From Pseudonocardia sp. CNS-004 (lineage in GTDB: Bacteria; Actinomycetota; Actinomycetes; Mycobacteriales; Pseudonocardiaceae), in the NCBI GenBank assembly GCA_001942185.1, contig MKJV01000156.1, positions 1-64,000 on the forward strand: a DNA stretch of 64,000 nt, read 5' to 3'. Each line of letters opens with the position of its first letter. Positions within the stretch are counted from its first letter, which is position 1. This document shows positions 18,568 through 27,207 of the stretch, in pieces. The notes under the pieces were generated by a model. That model worked only from the letters and a program-made list of their open reading frames with translations, did not search any database and was not told the DNA's origin. Both the position numbers and the translations under genes were made by a program.

Positions 18568-18861
18568 ATGGCCGTGACCGTGTCCATCCCCACCATCCTC
18601 CGCACCCACACGGGCGGCGAGAAGGCTGTCGCCGCTGCGGGCGGCACCGTCGCCGAGGTGATCGACGACCTCGAGTCGCGACACAGCGGGATCGCCGCCC
18701 GCCTGGTCAAGGACGGCAACCTGCACCGCTTCGTCAACATCTACGTCGACGACGAGGACGTGCGCTTCGCGGGCGGCCTCGAGGCGCCGGTCAAGGAGAA
18801 CTCGACCGTCACGATCCTGCCGGCCGTCGCCGGTGGGGCCGTCGCGGGCGGCATGCGCTGA
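18568..18861 (+). CDS. cysO: Sulfur-carrier protein CysO with C-terminal extension
   Basis: 97-residue ubiquitin-like (MoaD/ThiS) protein starting AVTVSIPTILRTHTGGEK, very close to M. tuberculosis CysO. The functional C-terminus in that protein is PAVAGG, where the last glycine becomes a thiocarboxylate. Here PAVAGG is followed by seven more residues, AVAGGMR, so the di-glycine is not terminal as encoded. Either Mec or another peptidase trims it, or a base is missing near the end. The start ATG at 18568 follows mec by 49 bases and cysM follows by 53 bases. Confidence 0.92.
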   Translation: MAVTVSIPTILRTHTGGEKAVAAAGGTVAEVIDDLESRHSGIAARLVKDGNLHRFVNIYVDDEDVRFAGGLEAPVKENSTVTILPAVAGGAVAGGMR

Positions 18862-18914
18862 CCCGGCGCGGGCCGGGTGTCCCGGCCCGCACGGGCACCT
18901 TCCCTGGAGGCGTC

Positions 18915-19865
18915 ATGACCCGTTACGAGTCACTGCTCCACGCGGTCGGCGACACCCCGCTGGTCGGTCTGCCGTCCCTCTCGCCCGCCCCGCAGGTGCG
19001 GTTGTGGGCCAAGCTGGAGGACCGCAACCCCACCGGCTCGATCAAGGACCGCCCGGCGCTCGCGATGGTCGAGAAGGCCGAGGCGGACGGCTTGCTGACG
19101 CCCGGCTGCACCGTCCTGGAGCCGACGTCGGGCAACACCGGCATCTCGCTGGCGATGGCCTGCAAGCTCAAGGGCTACCGGCTGGTGTGCGTGATGCCGG
19201 AGAACACCTCGCTCGAGCGTCGCCAGCTGCTCGAGATGTACGGCGCGCAGATCATCTCCTCGCCGGCGGCGGGCGGCTCCAACCAGGCCGTCGCCATGGC
19301 GAAGGAGCTGGCCGCGGAGCACCCGGACTGGGTCATGCTCTACCAGTACGGCAACCCGGCCAACGCCGACGCGCACTACCGCACCACCGGCCCGGAGATC
19401 CTGCGCGACCTCCCCACGGTCACCCACTTCGTCGCAGGTCTGGGCACCACCGGCACCCTCGTGGGCACCGGCCGCTACCTGCGCGAGCGCAAGCCCGACA
19501 TCCAGATCGTGGCCGCCGAACCGCGTTACGGCGAGCTGGTCTACGGGCTGCGCAACCTCGACGAGGGCTTCGTCCCCGAGCTGTACGACCCCGAGGTGCT
19601 CACCGCCCGCTACTCCGTCGGCAGCCGCGATGCCCTGCGCCGCACCCGCCAGCTCGTGGAGCAGGAAGGCATCTTCGCCGGCATCTCCAGCGGCGGCATC
19701 CTGCACGCCGCGCTCGCCGTGGCGGAGAAGGCGGCCGGAGCGGGCGAGACCGCCGACATCGTGATCATCATCGCCGATGCGGGCTGGAAGTACCTGTCCA
19801 CCGGCGCCTACTCCGGCGAGCTGGACGATGCCGCGGAGGGGATCGAGGGGCACCTCTGGGCGTGA
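18915..19865 (+). CDS. cysM: CysO-thiocarboxylate-dependent cysteine synthase CysM
   Basis: 316-residue PLP enzyme of the fold-type II family that joins O-phosphoserine with the sulfur of thiocarboxylated CysO. The PLP lysine is in NPTGSIKDRPA, the phosphate loop is TSGNTG, and GLGTTGT and SSGG follow. The conserved tail ADAGWKYLSTGAYSG is the C-terminal segment that distinguishes CysM from CysK and gates the active site. A TGGAGG ribosome site precedes the ATG at 18915. SerB at the left edge of the window belongs to serine synthesis from the same phosphoserine pool. Confidence 0.95.
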   Translation: MTRYESLLHAVGDTPLVGLPSLSPAPQVRLWAKLEDRNPTGSIKDRPALAMVEKAEADGLLTPGCTVLEPTSGNTGISLAMACKLKGYRLVCVMPENTSLERRQLLEMYGAQIISSPAAGGSNQAVAMAKELAAEHPDWVMLYQYGNPANADAHYRTTGPEILRDLPTVTHFVAGLGTTGTLVGTGRYLRERKPDIQIVAAEPRYGELVYGLRNLDEGFVPELYDPEVLTARYSVGSRDALRRTRQLVEQEGIFAGISSGGILHAALAVAEKAAGAGETADIVIIIADAGWKYLSTGAYSGELDDAAEGIEGHLWA

Positions 19866-19875
19866 GCTGCCCGGA

Positions 19876-20528
19876 TCAGCCCACGGCCGCGCAGGTCGCG
19901 GGGTCGACCTGCACCCGCGGGTCGTCCTGCGTCACGTCCTGCAGGGGCTCGGTCTCCGCCGGGTACGCCACCCCGCCGGCCACGGTGTAGGTCACCGCCG
20001 TGCCGTCGTAGCGGGGCGTGCCGCCCGCGGACGCGGCCTCGTCGAGCCTGGCCTGCACGTCGCGGAGCCCGCGCTTGGGCGTGCACCCGTACCCACCGAT
20101 GGCCGACACCCCGCCGCCCTCGTAGAGCCGCCACGGTGCGCCGTCCTCGGTGGTGACCGCGTGCAGGCGGTCGTCGTCGAAGCTCCACACCTCGAACGTG
20201 GTGGTGTTGGCGCCGACGGCGGTCGCGACGACCATCTCGTCGCGCCCGTCGGCGTTGACGTCCACCACGAACGGGACGATCAGCGGCAGCCTCTCGTCAC
20301 CGCGGATCCGGTCCTCGACGTACCCGCTGGGCAGGTCGATGCGCAGCAGTTGCGTGCCCGGCGAGAGCTGCCGGAGCGTCACCGGCTCCGCCTGGCCGTC
20401 CCCGTCGACGTCGCGTCGGCGCTCACCACGGCGGCCTGCTCGTGGGCGGCGGCGACGCCGGGAACGACGAGGAGCGCCGCGGCGGCCACGGCCGCGACGG
20501 CGAGCGACCGCATCGTGTGCTGGGTCAT
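19876..20528 (-). CDS. Exported protein with FG-GAP-like DxDGDG motif (frame broken near 20413)
   Basis: About 217 residues after repair. It begins MTQHTMRSLAVAAVAAAALL, a clear signal peptide ending near AAAHE. Restoring one base near 20413 yields DVDGDGQAE, a calcium-binding loop of the FG-GAP/dockerin kind, and a second loop VDVNADGRDEM follows. The rest resembles a small beta-propeller-like secreted protein. Two cysteines near the C-terminus (YGCTPK and PATCAAVG) may form a disulphide. Function unknown. It is convergent with cysM and divergent from the rhomboid gene. Confidence 0.72.
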
Positions 20529-20665
20529 GGCAGGTCCGCCGATCCGTCACCGGGTCGCATTCCGCGGCCCCGATCGGAGGACGGAGGGGATGATCTCCCG
20601 GTTTGCTCGTAGTGATGTGGGCCACAGCATCGCCCGGTGGCCGTCGCCTGCGTAACCTCGATGGC

Positions 20666-21292
20666 ATGGCCGCCACTGCGCCCGCCCCCCGCCGGACCGC
20701 CCGCGTGCTGCCCCGCAACCCGGTGAGCTCCGCGCTGTTCATGGTCGTGCTCACCGCGGGGCTCTACGTCATCGAGGCCGTCGACGTCGTCACCGGCGGC
20801 GCGCTCGACCAGAACTTCGGCATCGAGCCGTTGCAGGTCGACGGGCTCGACGGGGTGCTGGTCGCGCCGTTGTTGCACGGTGACTGGGCACACCTGATTG
20901 CCAACACCGTGCCGTTCCTCGTTCTCGGGTTCCTGGCTATGGCCGGTGGGATCCGGCAGTTCGTCGTGGTCACGGCCACGATCTGGATACTCGGCGGGCT
21001 CGGTGTGTGGTTCACGGGGGGCATCGGTGCTCCTCTTGGCGTGGAGCCGACGCACATCGGGGCGTCCGGGCTGATCTTCGGCTGGCTGGTCTTCCTGCTC
21101 ACCCGGGGCTTCTTCGCCCGCAGCGGCCTGCAGATCCTGATGGCGGTGGGCCTGTTCCTCGTGTGGGGCGGGATCCTGTTCGGGGTGCTGCCCGGGCAAC
21201 CGGGCGTGTCGTGGCAGTCGCACCTGTTCGGGGCGCTGGCCGGCCTGCTCGCCGCGCGGCTGGCGGCCAGGGCCGATCGGTCGGCGGCCTAA
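20666..21292 (+). CDS. Rhomboid-family intramembrane serine protease
   Basis: 208-residue polytopic membrane protein. The catalytic serine is in GASGLIFGW and the catalytic histidine in SWQSHLFGALAG; the N-terminal-side motif HGDWAHLIANTVPF is typical of bacterial rhomboids. About six transmembrane segments are visible. The ATG at 20666 was chosen over a frame extension without similarity. It occupies the position of Rv1337, between cysM and murI. Substrate unknown. Confidence 0.92.
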   Translation: MAATAPAPRRTARVLPRNPVSSALFMVVLTAGLYVIEAVDVVTGGALDQNFGIEPLQVDGLDGVLVAPLLHGDWAHLIANTVPFLVLGFLAMAGGIRQFVVVTATIWILGGLGVWFTGGIGAPLGVEPTHIGASGLIFGWLVFLLTRGFFARSGLQILMAVGLFLVWGGILFGVLPGQPGVSWQSHLFGALAGLLAARLAARADRSAA

Positions 21293-21302
21293 GCTCCTGG
21301 GC

Positions 21303-22129
21303 GTGGCCCCCGCTCCCGACGCCCCGATCGGCATCTTCGACTCGGGCGTCGGCGGCCTCACCGTGGCGCGCGCCGTGATCGACCAGCTGCCGGCGGAACA
21401 GGTCGTGTACGTCGGCGACACCGCCCACGGACCGTACGGGCCGCTGCGGATCGCGACGTGCGCAGGCACGCGCTCGCCGTCGGCGACGCATTGATGGAGC
21501 AGGGCGTCAAGGCGCTCGTCGTCGCGTGCAACACCGCCACCGCCGCCTGCCTCCCCGACATCCGGGAGCGCTACCCGGTGCCGGTCGTGGAGGTGCTGCG
21601 GCCCGCGGTGCGCCGGGCCGTCGCCACCACCCGCAGCGGGCGGGTCGGGGTGATCGGCACCAGCGCCACGATCGCGTCCGGCGCCTACCAGGACGCCTTC
21701 GCCGCCGCGCCCGACGTGCAGGTCACGGCCGTGGCGTGCCCCCGCTTCGTCGACTTCGTCGAGCGCGGCACGACCAGCGGCCGCCAGGTGCTCGGGCTCG
21801 TCCAGAGCTACCTCGAGCCGCTGCAGCGCGCCCGCGTCGACACGCTCGTGCTCGGCTGCACCCACTACCCGCTGCTCGCCGGTGTGCTGCAGATCGTCGC
21901 CGGGCCCGACGTCACCCTCGTGTCCAGCGCCGACGAGACGGCCAAGGACGTCGTGCGCGTGCTCATGGAGCACGACCTCGCACGCGACCCCGCAGGCGAG
22001 CCGCCCGCACCGCACCGCTTCCTCGCCACGGGCGACCCGGAGCCGTTCCGCCGCCTGGGCCGCCGCTTCCTCGGCCCGGAGATCGGCGCGGTCGCCGCCC
22101 TGCCGTCGGCCCAGCCGACATCCGCCTGA
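21303..22129 (+). CDS. murI: Glutamate racemase (frame broken near 21457)
   Basis: About 275 residues after repair; supplies D-glutamate for peptidoglycan. Family motifs are IGIFDSGVGGLTVAR at the start, the first catalytic cysteine in VVACNTATAA and the second in LVLGCTHYPLL. As read, the frame stops at 21494 after PYGPLRIAT. One extra base near 21457 restores VRRHALAVGDALMEQGVKAL. GTG start at 21303, 10 bases after the rhomboid stop. Orthologue of Rv1338. Confidence 0.93.
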
Positions 22130-22134
22130 GGACA

Positions 22135-22300
22135 ACACGCCTGCAGCGAGCCCCCGACACGACTGCACCGAGCCCGCGACTCGCGCGCACGGAGACCCCG
22201 ACTCGCGGGGGTTCGGGCCCGCGTTCCGCGAGTCGCGCCCTCGGTGCGCGCGAGTCGCGCCCTGGATGTGTGCGAGTCGGGGTGTGAGTGCGTGCGAGCC
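22135..22300. repeat. Intergenic palindromic repeat, GACTCGCG family, locus 1
   Basis: This gap holds five copies of GACTCGCG or its complement CGCGAGTC (with minor variants) arranged as a large imperfect palindrome at 22175-22259: arm CGCGACTCGCGCGCAC faces GTGCGCGCGAGTCGCG. A second copy of the same design lies at 25.8 kb. No coding potential is apparent. It may act as a transcription terminator or be a dispersed repetitive element. Confidence 0.8.
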
Positions 22301-22321
22301 GGGCTCCGGTAGCGTCGCGGC

Positions 22322-22683
22322 GTGATCGGCGCTCTCGTCGTCGTGGTCCAGGTGGCCCTCGTGGCGCTCGCGGTCTACGGCGTGGTCCTCACCGTGCTGA
22401 ACCGGCCACCGGACGTGTGGACGAAGCGGGCGCGGGGGCCGCGGTGGCGTTGCTGGTGGTGCAGGCCGCGATCGCCGCGGTGCAGGTGTTCTCCGGCACC
22501 GCGCTGCCCGAGTCCACGACGTTCCTCATCTACCTCGTGGTGTCGGTGTGCGTGCTGCCGATCGCCACGCAGTTCGCCACCGCCGAGCCGACCCGGTGGG
22601 GCGGGGCCGTCGTGGCCGTCGGGGCGATCGCCACGGCCGTCGCCGTCTGGCGGCTGCAGGGGCTCTGGGTGCCCGGTGCCTGA
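22322..22683 (+). CDS. Small membrane protein (frame broken near 22422)
   Basis: About 120 residues with four predicted membrane helices: residues 1-25 (GALVVVVQVALVALAVYGVV), then after repair AAVALLVVQAAIAAVQVF, TTFLIYLVVSVCVLPI and AVVAVGAIATAVAV. One missing G in GACGTGTGGACG near 22422 separates the first helix from the rest. It looks like a conserved actinobacterial integral membrane protein of unknown function. Its stop overlaps the start of the next membrane-protein gene, so the two are probably co-translated. Confidence 0.6.
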
Positions 22684-23077
22684 GCCGGCCCGCGCCACGT
22701 CCTCCGGCCCGGGGCGGGTGCTGATCGCGGTCTACGGGGTGTTCGCGCTCTCGGCCACGGCCCGCGCAGGCGTGCAGATCGCCACCCGGTTCGGTGAGGC
22801 GCCGGTGCCGTACCTGCTGTCGGGGCTGGCAGGCGTCGTCTACATCCTCGCGACGATCGGGCTCGCCGGGCACGGGCCGGGCGCGCGCAGGCTCGCCTGG
22901 TTCGCCGTGGTGTTCGAGCTGGTCGGGGTGCTCACCGTCGGTACCGTCACGATCTTCGACACCGGTGACTTCCCGGACGACACCGTCTGGTCGGTGTACG
23001 GGCGCGGCTACGGCTTCGTGCCGCTCGTGCTCCCGCTCCTGGGTCTCTGGTGGCTGCGGCACACGCGGCCGCGTTAG
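22676..23077 (+). CDS. Conserved integral membrane protein
   Basis: 133 residues with four hydrophobic segments (GRVLIAVYGVFALSATARAG, VPYLLSGLAGVVYILATIG, LAWFAVVFELVGVLTVGTV and FVPLVLPLLGLWWL). A conserved-looking loop DTGDFPDDTVWSVYGRGYG lies between helices 3 and 4. The GTG at 22676 overlaps the preceding membrane-protein stop by 8 bases. Function unknown; pairing of two small membrane proteins suggests a heteromeric unit. It ends 10 bases before the metallo-beta-lactamase-fold gene. Confidence 0.72.
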   Translation: MPEPARATSSGPGRVLIAVYGVFALSATARAGVQIATRFGEAPVPYLLSGLAGVVYILATIGLAGHGPGARRLAWFAVVFELVGVLTVGTVTIFDTGDFPDDTVWSVYGRGYGFVPLVLPLLGLWWLRHTRPR

Positions 23078-23087
23078 CGTGCCTCGC

Positions 23088-23876
23088 ATGCGGCTGATCG
23101 TCCTCGGGTGCTCCGGCAGCGGGCCGGGCCCGGACTCACCGGCGTCCGGGTACCTCCTCGAGGCCGGGGGCGCTCGGCTGGCGCTCGACATGGGCAACGG
23201 CACGTTCGGACCGCTGCAGCGCCACCTCGACCCGTGGCGGCTCGACGCGGTCGCGTTCTCCCACCTGCACCCCGACCACTGCGCCGACTTCACCTCCCTC
23301 GTGGTGCACCGCCGCTACCACCCGTACCCGCCGTACGACCCGGCCGCGCGCCCGCTCGCGGTGCACGCCCCGGCCGAGGCACCCGACCGGTTCGGCGCCG
23401 CGTACGCCCCCTCCGCCGCCGAGCGGGCCGAAACCGACCTCACCGACGTCTTCACCTTCCACGCGCTCTCCGACGGCGGCACCTCCGATGTCGGGGCCGC
23501 CACGCTCACGGCGCGCCGCGTCGACCACCTCTGCGAGGCCTACGCCCTGCGCGTCGACGCGGACGGGCGGAGCCTCGTCTACAGCGGCGACACCGGCCCG
23601 TGCACCGCGCTGGTGGAGCTCGCCAGGGGCGCCGACCTACTGCTGTGCGAGGCCACGTGGCCGCACGTCATGCCGCAGTGGGGCGACGAGCCGCCCACGG
23701 GGGTGCACCTGTCGGGCCGGCAGGCAGGCGAGCACGCCGCGGCGTCGGGCGTCGGGCGGCTGCTCATCACCCACGTGCCCGCCTGGTTCTCCGGCGAGGA
23801 GCTGCTGGCCGAGGCGAAGGCGGCGTTCGACGGGCCGGTGGAGCTGGTGGCTCCGGGCGCGGCGTACGAGGTCTGA
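23088..23876 (+). CDS. MBL-fold hydrolase, Rv1339-like cyclic-nucleotide phosphodiesterase
   Basis: 262-residue metallo-beta-lactamase-fold enzyme with the zinc motif SHLHPDH, an aspartate in YSGDTGPC and a terminal histidine in LLITHVPAWF. The N-terminal LGCSGSGPGPDSPASGYL is typical of Rv1339 homologues, described as an atypical cAMP phosphodiesterase. The assignment also rests on gene order: murI, this gene, then rph and rdgB, as Rv1338-Rv1341. Start ATG at 23088. Confidence 0.85.
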   Translation: MRLIVLGCSGSGPGPDSPASGYLLEAGGARLALDMGNGTFGPLQRHLDPWRLDAVAFSHLHPDHCADFTSLVVHRRYHPYPPYDPAARPLAVHAPAEAPDRFGAAYAPSAAERAETDLTDVFTFHALSDGGTSDVGAATLTARRVDHLCEAYALRVDADGRSLVYSGDTGPCTALVELARGADLLLCEATWPHVMPQWGDEPPTGVHLSGRQAGEHAAASGVGRLLITHVPAWFSGEELLAEAKAAFDGPVELVAPGAAYEV

Positions 23877-23877
23877 C

Positions 23878-24372
23878 CTACTGGCCGATGCCCTGCCAGA
23901 CGGCGGTAGAACCGGCGTGCCCGATCCACACCACGACGGCGGTGACCCCGATGCCGGCCAGCGCCGCCAGCGCCGAGAGGCCGGTGGCGACGTGGTAGCG
24001 GGTGGCGGTGGCCGCAGGCGCCGCGTGCGCCCCGGACTCGGCCCGGACGATGGCCATCTCGGTGAACACCGCCCCGCTCAGCACCACCAGGAAGGCGAGC
24101 GCGACCGGCAGCAGCCACGATGCGCGCTGCATGTGCACGTCGACCAGCGGGTTCTGCGCACCGAGTGCGGCATACAGCTCCCCGCCGGTCTGGACGGCCA
24201 GCGGGACGGCCACGACCCCGACCAGCGCCACCAGCAGGACCGGGAGACCGAGCGAGCGCCGCAACGACCGCCGCACCGCGATCACGACCGCCCCCAGCGT
24301 CGCGAGGGGCAGCAGCACCACAACGGCGTGCACGACGAGCGGATGCAGCGGGATGCCGTCGATGACCCACAT
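23878..24372 (-). CDS. DUF2231 membrane protein
   Basis: 164-residue protein with four transmembrane helices. The N-terminal WVIDGIPLHPLVVHAVVVLLPLA is the hallmark of DUF2231, whose two conserved histidines might bind a metal or heme. It starts with the ATG at 24372, divergent from rph, and its stop nearly touches that of the convergent MBL gene. Function unknown. Confidence 0.8.
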   Translation of the reverse strand: MWVIDGIPLHPLVVHAVVVLLPLATLGAVVIAVRRSLRRSLGLPVLLVALVGVVAVPLAVQTGGELYAALGAQNPLVDVHMQRASWLLPVALAFLVVLSGAVFTEMAIVRAESGAHAAPAATATRYHVATGLSALAALAGIGVTAVVVWIGHAGSTAVWQGIGQ

Positions 24373-24429
24373 GTCCTGTTCAACGGGCGGGCCCGACGTC
24401 GGGTTCAGCCGGAGTCATAGGGTGACCGT

Positions 24430-25178
<749 letters not shown>

Positions 25179-25182
<4 letters not shown>

Positions 25183-25768
25183 AGGTCCTGCTCGCCACCC
25201 GCAACGCCGGCAAGCTCGTCGAGCTGCGCCGGATGCTCGCCGACGGCCCGGTGGAGGTGCTCGGGCTGGCCGACGTGCCCGACTTCCCCGAGGCGCCGGA
25301 GACCGGTGCCACGTTCGCGGAGAACGCGCTCGCCAAGGCACGCGACGCCGCGGCCGCCACCGGCCTGCCGTCCGTCGCGGACGACTCGGGCCTCGCCGTC
25401 GACGCGCTGAACGGGATGCCCGGCGTGCTGTCGGCGCGCTGGTCGGGCCGCCACGGCGACGACTCGCCAACCTGGAGCTGTTGCTGGGCCAGCTCGGCGA
25501 CGTACCGGACGAGCGGCGCGGCGCGGCGTTCGTCTGCGCGGCGGCGCTGGTGGTGCCCGGCGGGCCCGAGACCGTGGTGCACGGCGAGTGGCGCGGCCGG
25601 ATCGTGCGTGCTCCCCGCGGCACGAACGGGTTCGGCTACGACCCGATCTTCGCGCCCGACGGGGAGGAGCGCACCTCCGCCGAGCTCACCCCGGACGAGA
25701 AGGACGCCGCCTCCCACCGCGGCCGCGCCATGCGCGCCCTCCTGCCCCACCTGCACGCCCTGACCTGA
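25179..25768 (+). CDS. rdgB: XTP/dITP diphosphatase RdgB (frame broken near 25466)
   Basis: About 196 residues after repair. It removes non-canonical purine nucleotides (ITP, XTP) from the pool. Signature segments: LLATRNAGKLVELRRML, ATFAENALAKA, ADDSGLAVDALNG and PGVLSARWSG, then after the break GTNGFGYDPIF and SHRGRAMRAL. One base is missing in GACTCG/CCAACC near 25466; restoring it gives SANLELLLGQL. GTG start overlaps the rph stop. Confidence 0.94.
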
Positions 25769-25774
25769 CCCGCG

Positions 25775-25915
25775 AGCCCCGACTCACCCGCACCCACGGC
25801 GCGACTCGCGTGCATCGAGACCCCGACTCGCGGGAGGGGGAGACACCCTCCTCCCGCGAGTCGCGCTCTGGATGCACGTGAGTCGGGGCCCTGGGGCGCG
25901 AGAGTCGCGGTCCGC
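25775..25915. repeat. Intergenic palindromic repeat, GACTCGCG family, locus 2
   Basis: Second copy of the design at 22.2 kb. Arm GCGACTCGCGTGCATCGAGA (from 25801) and its imperfect complement ending near 25888 flank an inner perfect pair CGACTCGCGGGAGG/CCTCCCGCGAGTCG. Six instances of GACTCGCG-like words occur in about 140 bases. The spacer between arms differs from locus 1 while the arm words are shared. It sits between the convergent rdgB and CMD genes. Confidence 0.8.
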
Positions 25916-25943
25916 GGGGGCGCCGGTCGGGTTCGGGGGTGCG

Positions 25944-26351
25944 TCAGTCCGTGGGGTCGGGCTCGGCCAGTACCCGGCGGGCCACCGCGAAGGCGGAGTT
26001 GGCGGCGGGGACGCCGCAGTAGATCGCGCTCTGCAGGAGCACCTCGACGATCTCCTCGCGGCTCAGCCCGTTGCGCAGCGCGGCGCGCAGGTGCATCTCC
26101 AGTTCGGAGTAGTGGCCGTGCGCGATGAGCGCGGTGAGCGTGATGGCGCTGCGCATCCGCCGGTCGAGGCCGGGGCGGGTCCAGATGCCGCCCCACGCGT
26201 AGCGGGTGATCAGCTCCTGGAAGTCGGCCGTGACGGCGTCGGCGCGGTCGATCGCGGCGTCGACGTGCGTCGCCCCGAGCACCTCGCGGCGCACGGCGAG
26301 CCCGTCGGGGTCGAGGTCGAGGGTGGGCTGTTCGGTGGTCACGTCCGGCAC
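25944..26351 (-). CDS. Carboxymuconolactone decarboxylase family protein
   Basis: 135 residues with the CMD/AhpD-like alpha-helical fold: RDALVTADFQELI-type entry, TRYAWGGIWTRPGLDRRMRS in fragments, LTALIAHGHYSELEMHLRAAL and the active-site region EIVEVLLQSAIYCGVPAANSAF. This matches 4-carboxymuconolactone decarboxylase (PcaC) of the protocatechuate branch. No other pca gene is nearby, so I keep the call at family level. Start GTG at 26351; an in-frame GTG at 26342 is also possible. Confidence 0.85.
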   Translation of the reverse strand: MPDVTTEQPTLDLDPDGLAVRREVLGATHVDAAIDRADAVTADFQELITRYAWGGIWTRPGLDRRMRSAITLTALIAHGHYSELEMHLRAALRNGLSREEIVEVLLQSAIYCGVPAANSAFAVARRVLAEPDPTD

Positions 26352-26434
26352 CGTAGCTGCCGCGAACGTGAACGGACGGTGTCGCCCACCACCCGTCCGG
26401 CGCCGGACTCGCCGATGTCGGTACCTTCGGTCGA

Positions 26435-27127
26435 GTGAGCTGGGGACGGGTCGCCGCCGTGGGCGCAGTGGTGCTCGTGGTCGCGGTCGTCGCGTTCCTG
26501 CTGATCCGCACCGGCACCGACCTCCTGGACGTCCGCACCGCCGTGCAGGCTGCGGGCCTGTGGGCGCCCCTGCTGTTCGTGCTGCTGCAGGGCATGGTCA
26601 CGGTCACGCCGGTGCCGCGCACGGTGTTCACCGTGGCGGCCGGGGTGCTGTTCGGCGGCATCGGCGGGGTGCTGCTCGCGGTGGCGGGCACCGCCCTCGC
26701 TGCCGCGGTCGCGTTCTGGCTGGTCAAGCTGCTGGGCGGGCGGTTCTCCCGGCGGCATGCCGACCACCGCGTCATGGCGTGGGTGCGCGCCCGCCTGGAC
26801 CGCAGCAGCCTGCTCGCGATGGTGTCGCTGCGCCTGATCCCGGCCGTGCCGTTCTCGGCGATGAACTACGCGTCGGCGGTGGCGGGCGTGCGGTTCACGC
26901 CCTATCTGCTGGGCACGGTGCTGGGTGTGCTGCCCGGCACGATCGGCGTCGTGATCCTCGGCGACGCCGCGGTGGGCGGCAACCCGCACCCCGCGATGCT
27001 GCTGGTGTCGGTGACCTCGGGGCTGATCGGCCTCACAGGCGCGCTGATCGCCGCCCGGCGGCCGACGGCCATGCCTACCGCTCATGTCGTGCCCGACCCC
27101 GAGCCCGAGGTGGGCCGGACCGCGTAG
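26435..27127 (+). CDS. TVP38/TMEM64 (VTT domain) membrane protein
   Basis: 230-residue membrane protein with the VTT/DedA-superfamily pattern: a first helix (AAVGAVVLVVAVVAFLLI), PVPRTVFTVAAGVLFGGIGGVLL, the conserved SLRLIPAVPFSAMNYASAVAGV re-entrant region and LLGTVLGVLPGTIGVV. Members act in membrane lipid homeostasis or as lipid scramblases and undecaprenyl carriers; the specific role here is unknown. GTG start at 26435. It is convergent with the tRNA gene 8 bases downstream. Confidence 0.85.
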   Translation: MSWGRVAAVGAVVLVVAVVAFLLIRTGTDLLDVRTAVQAAGLWAPLLFVLLQGMVTVTPVPRTVFTVAAGVLFGGIGGVLLAVAGTALAAAVAFWLVKLLGGRFSRRHADHRVMAWVRARLDRSSLLAMVSLRLIPAVPFSAMNYASAVAGVRFTPYLLGTVLGVLPGTIGVVILGDAAVGGNPHPAMLLVSVTSGLIGLTGALIAARRPTAMPTAHVVPDPEPEVGRTA

Positions 27128-27134
27128 TCGGGGG

Positions 27135-27207
27135 TGCCGGCGGTGGGATTCGAACCCACACTGACGGGTTCCTAGGACCCGGGCCTCTGCCGTTGGGCTA
27201 CGCCGGC
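27135..27207 (-). tRNA. tRNA-like gene with atypical anticodon loop
   Basis: A 73-base cloverleaf folds cleanly: 7-pair acceptor (GCCGGCG/CGCCGGC), 3-pair D stem, 5-pair anticodon stem CGGGT/ACCCG, 5-base variable loop, T arm GTGGG-TTCGAAT-CCCAC and discriminator A. The anticodon loop reads C-C-T-A-G-G-A, which puts TAG at positions 34-36 but C rather than the near-universal T at 33. A leucine tRNA would need a long variable arm, which is absent, so the amino acid is unresolved. The HNH gene stop codon is formed by tRNA bases 8-10. Confidence 0.7.

Noticed and set aside
22135..22300. CRISPR array
   Set aside because: The repeated words are palindromic, irregularly spaced and lack uniform spacers, and no cas gene is nearby.
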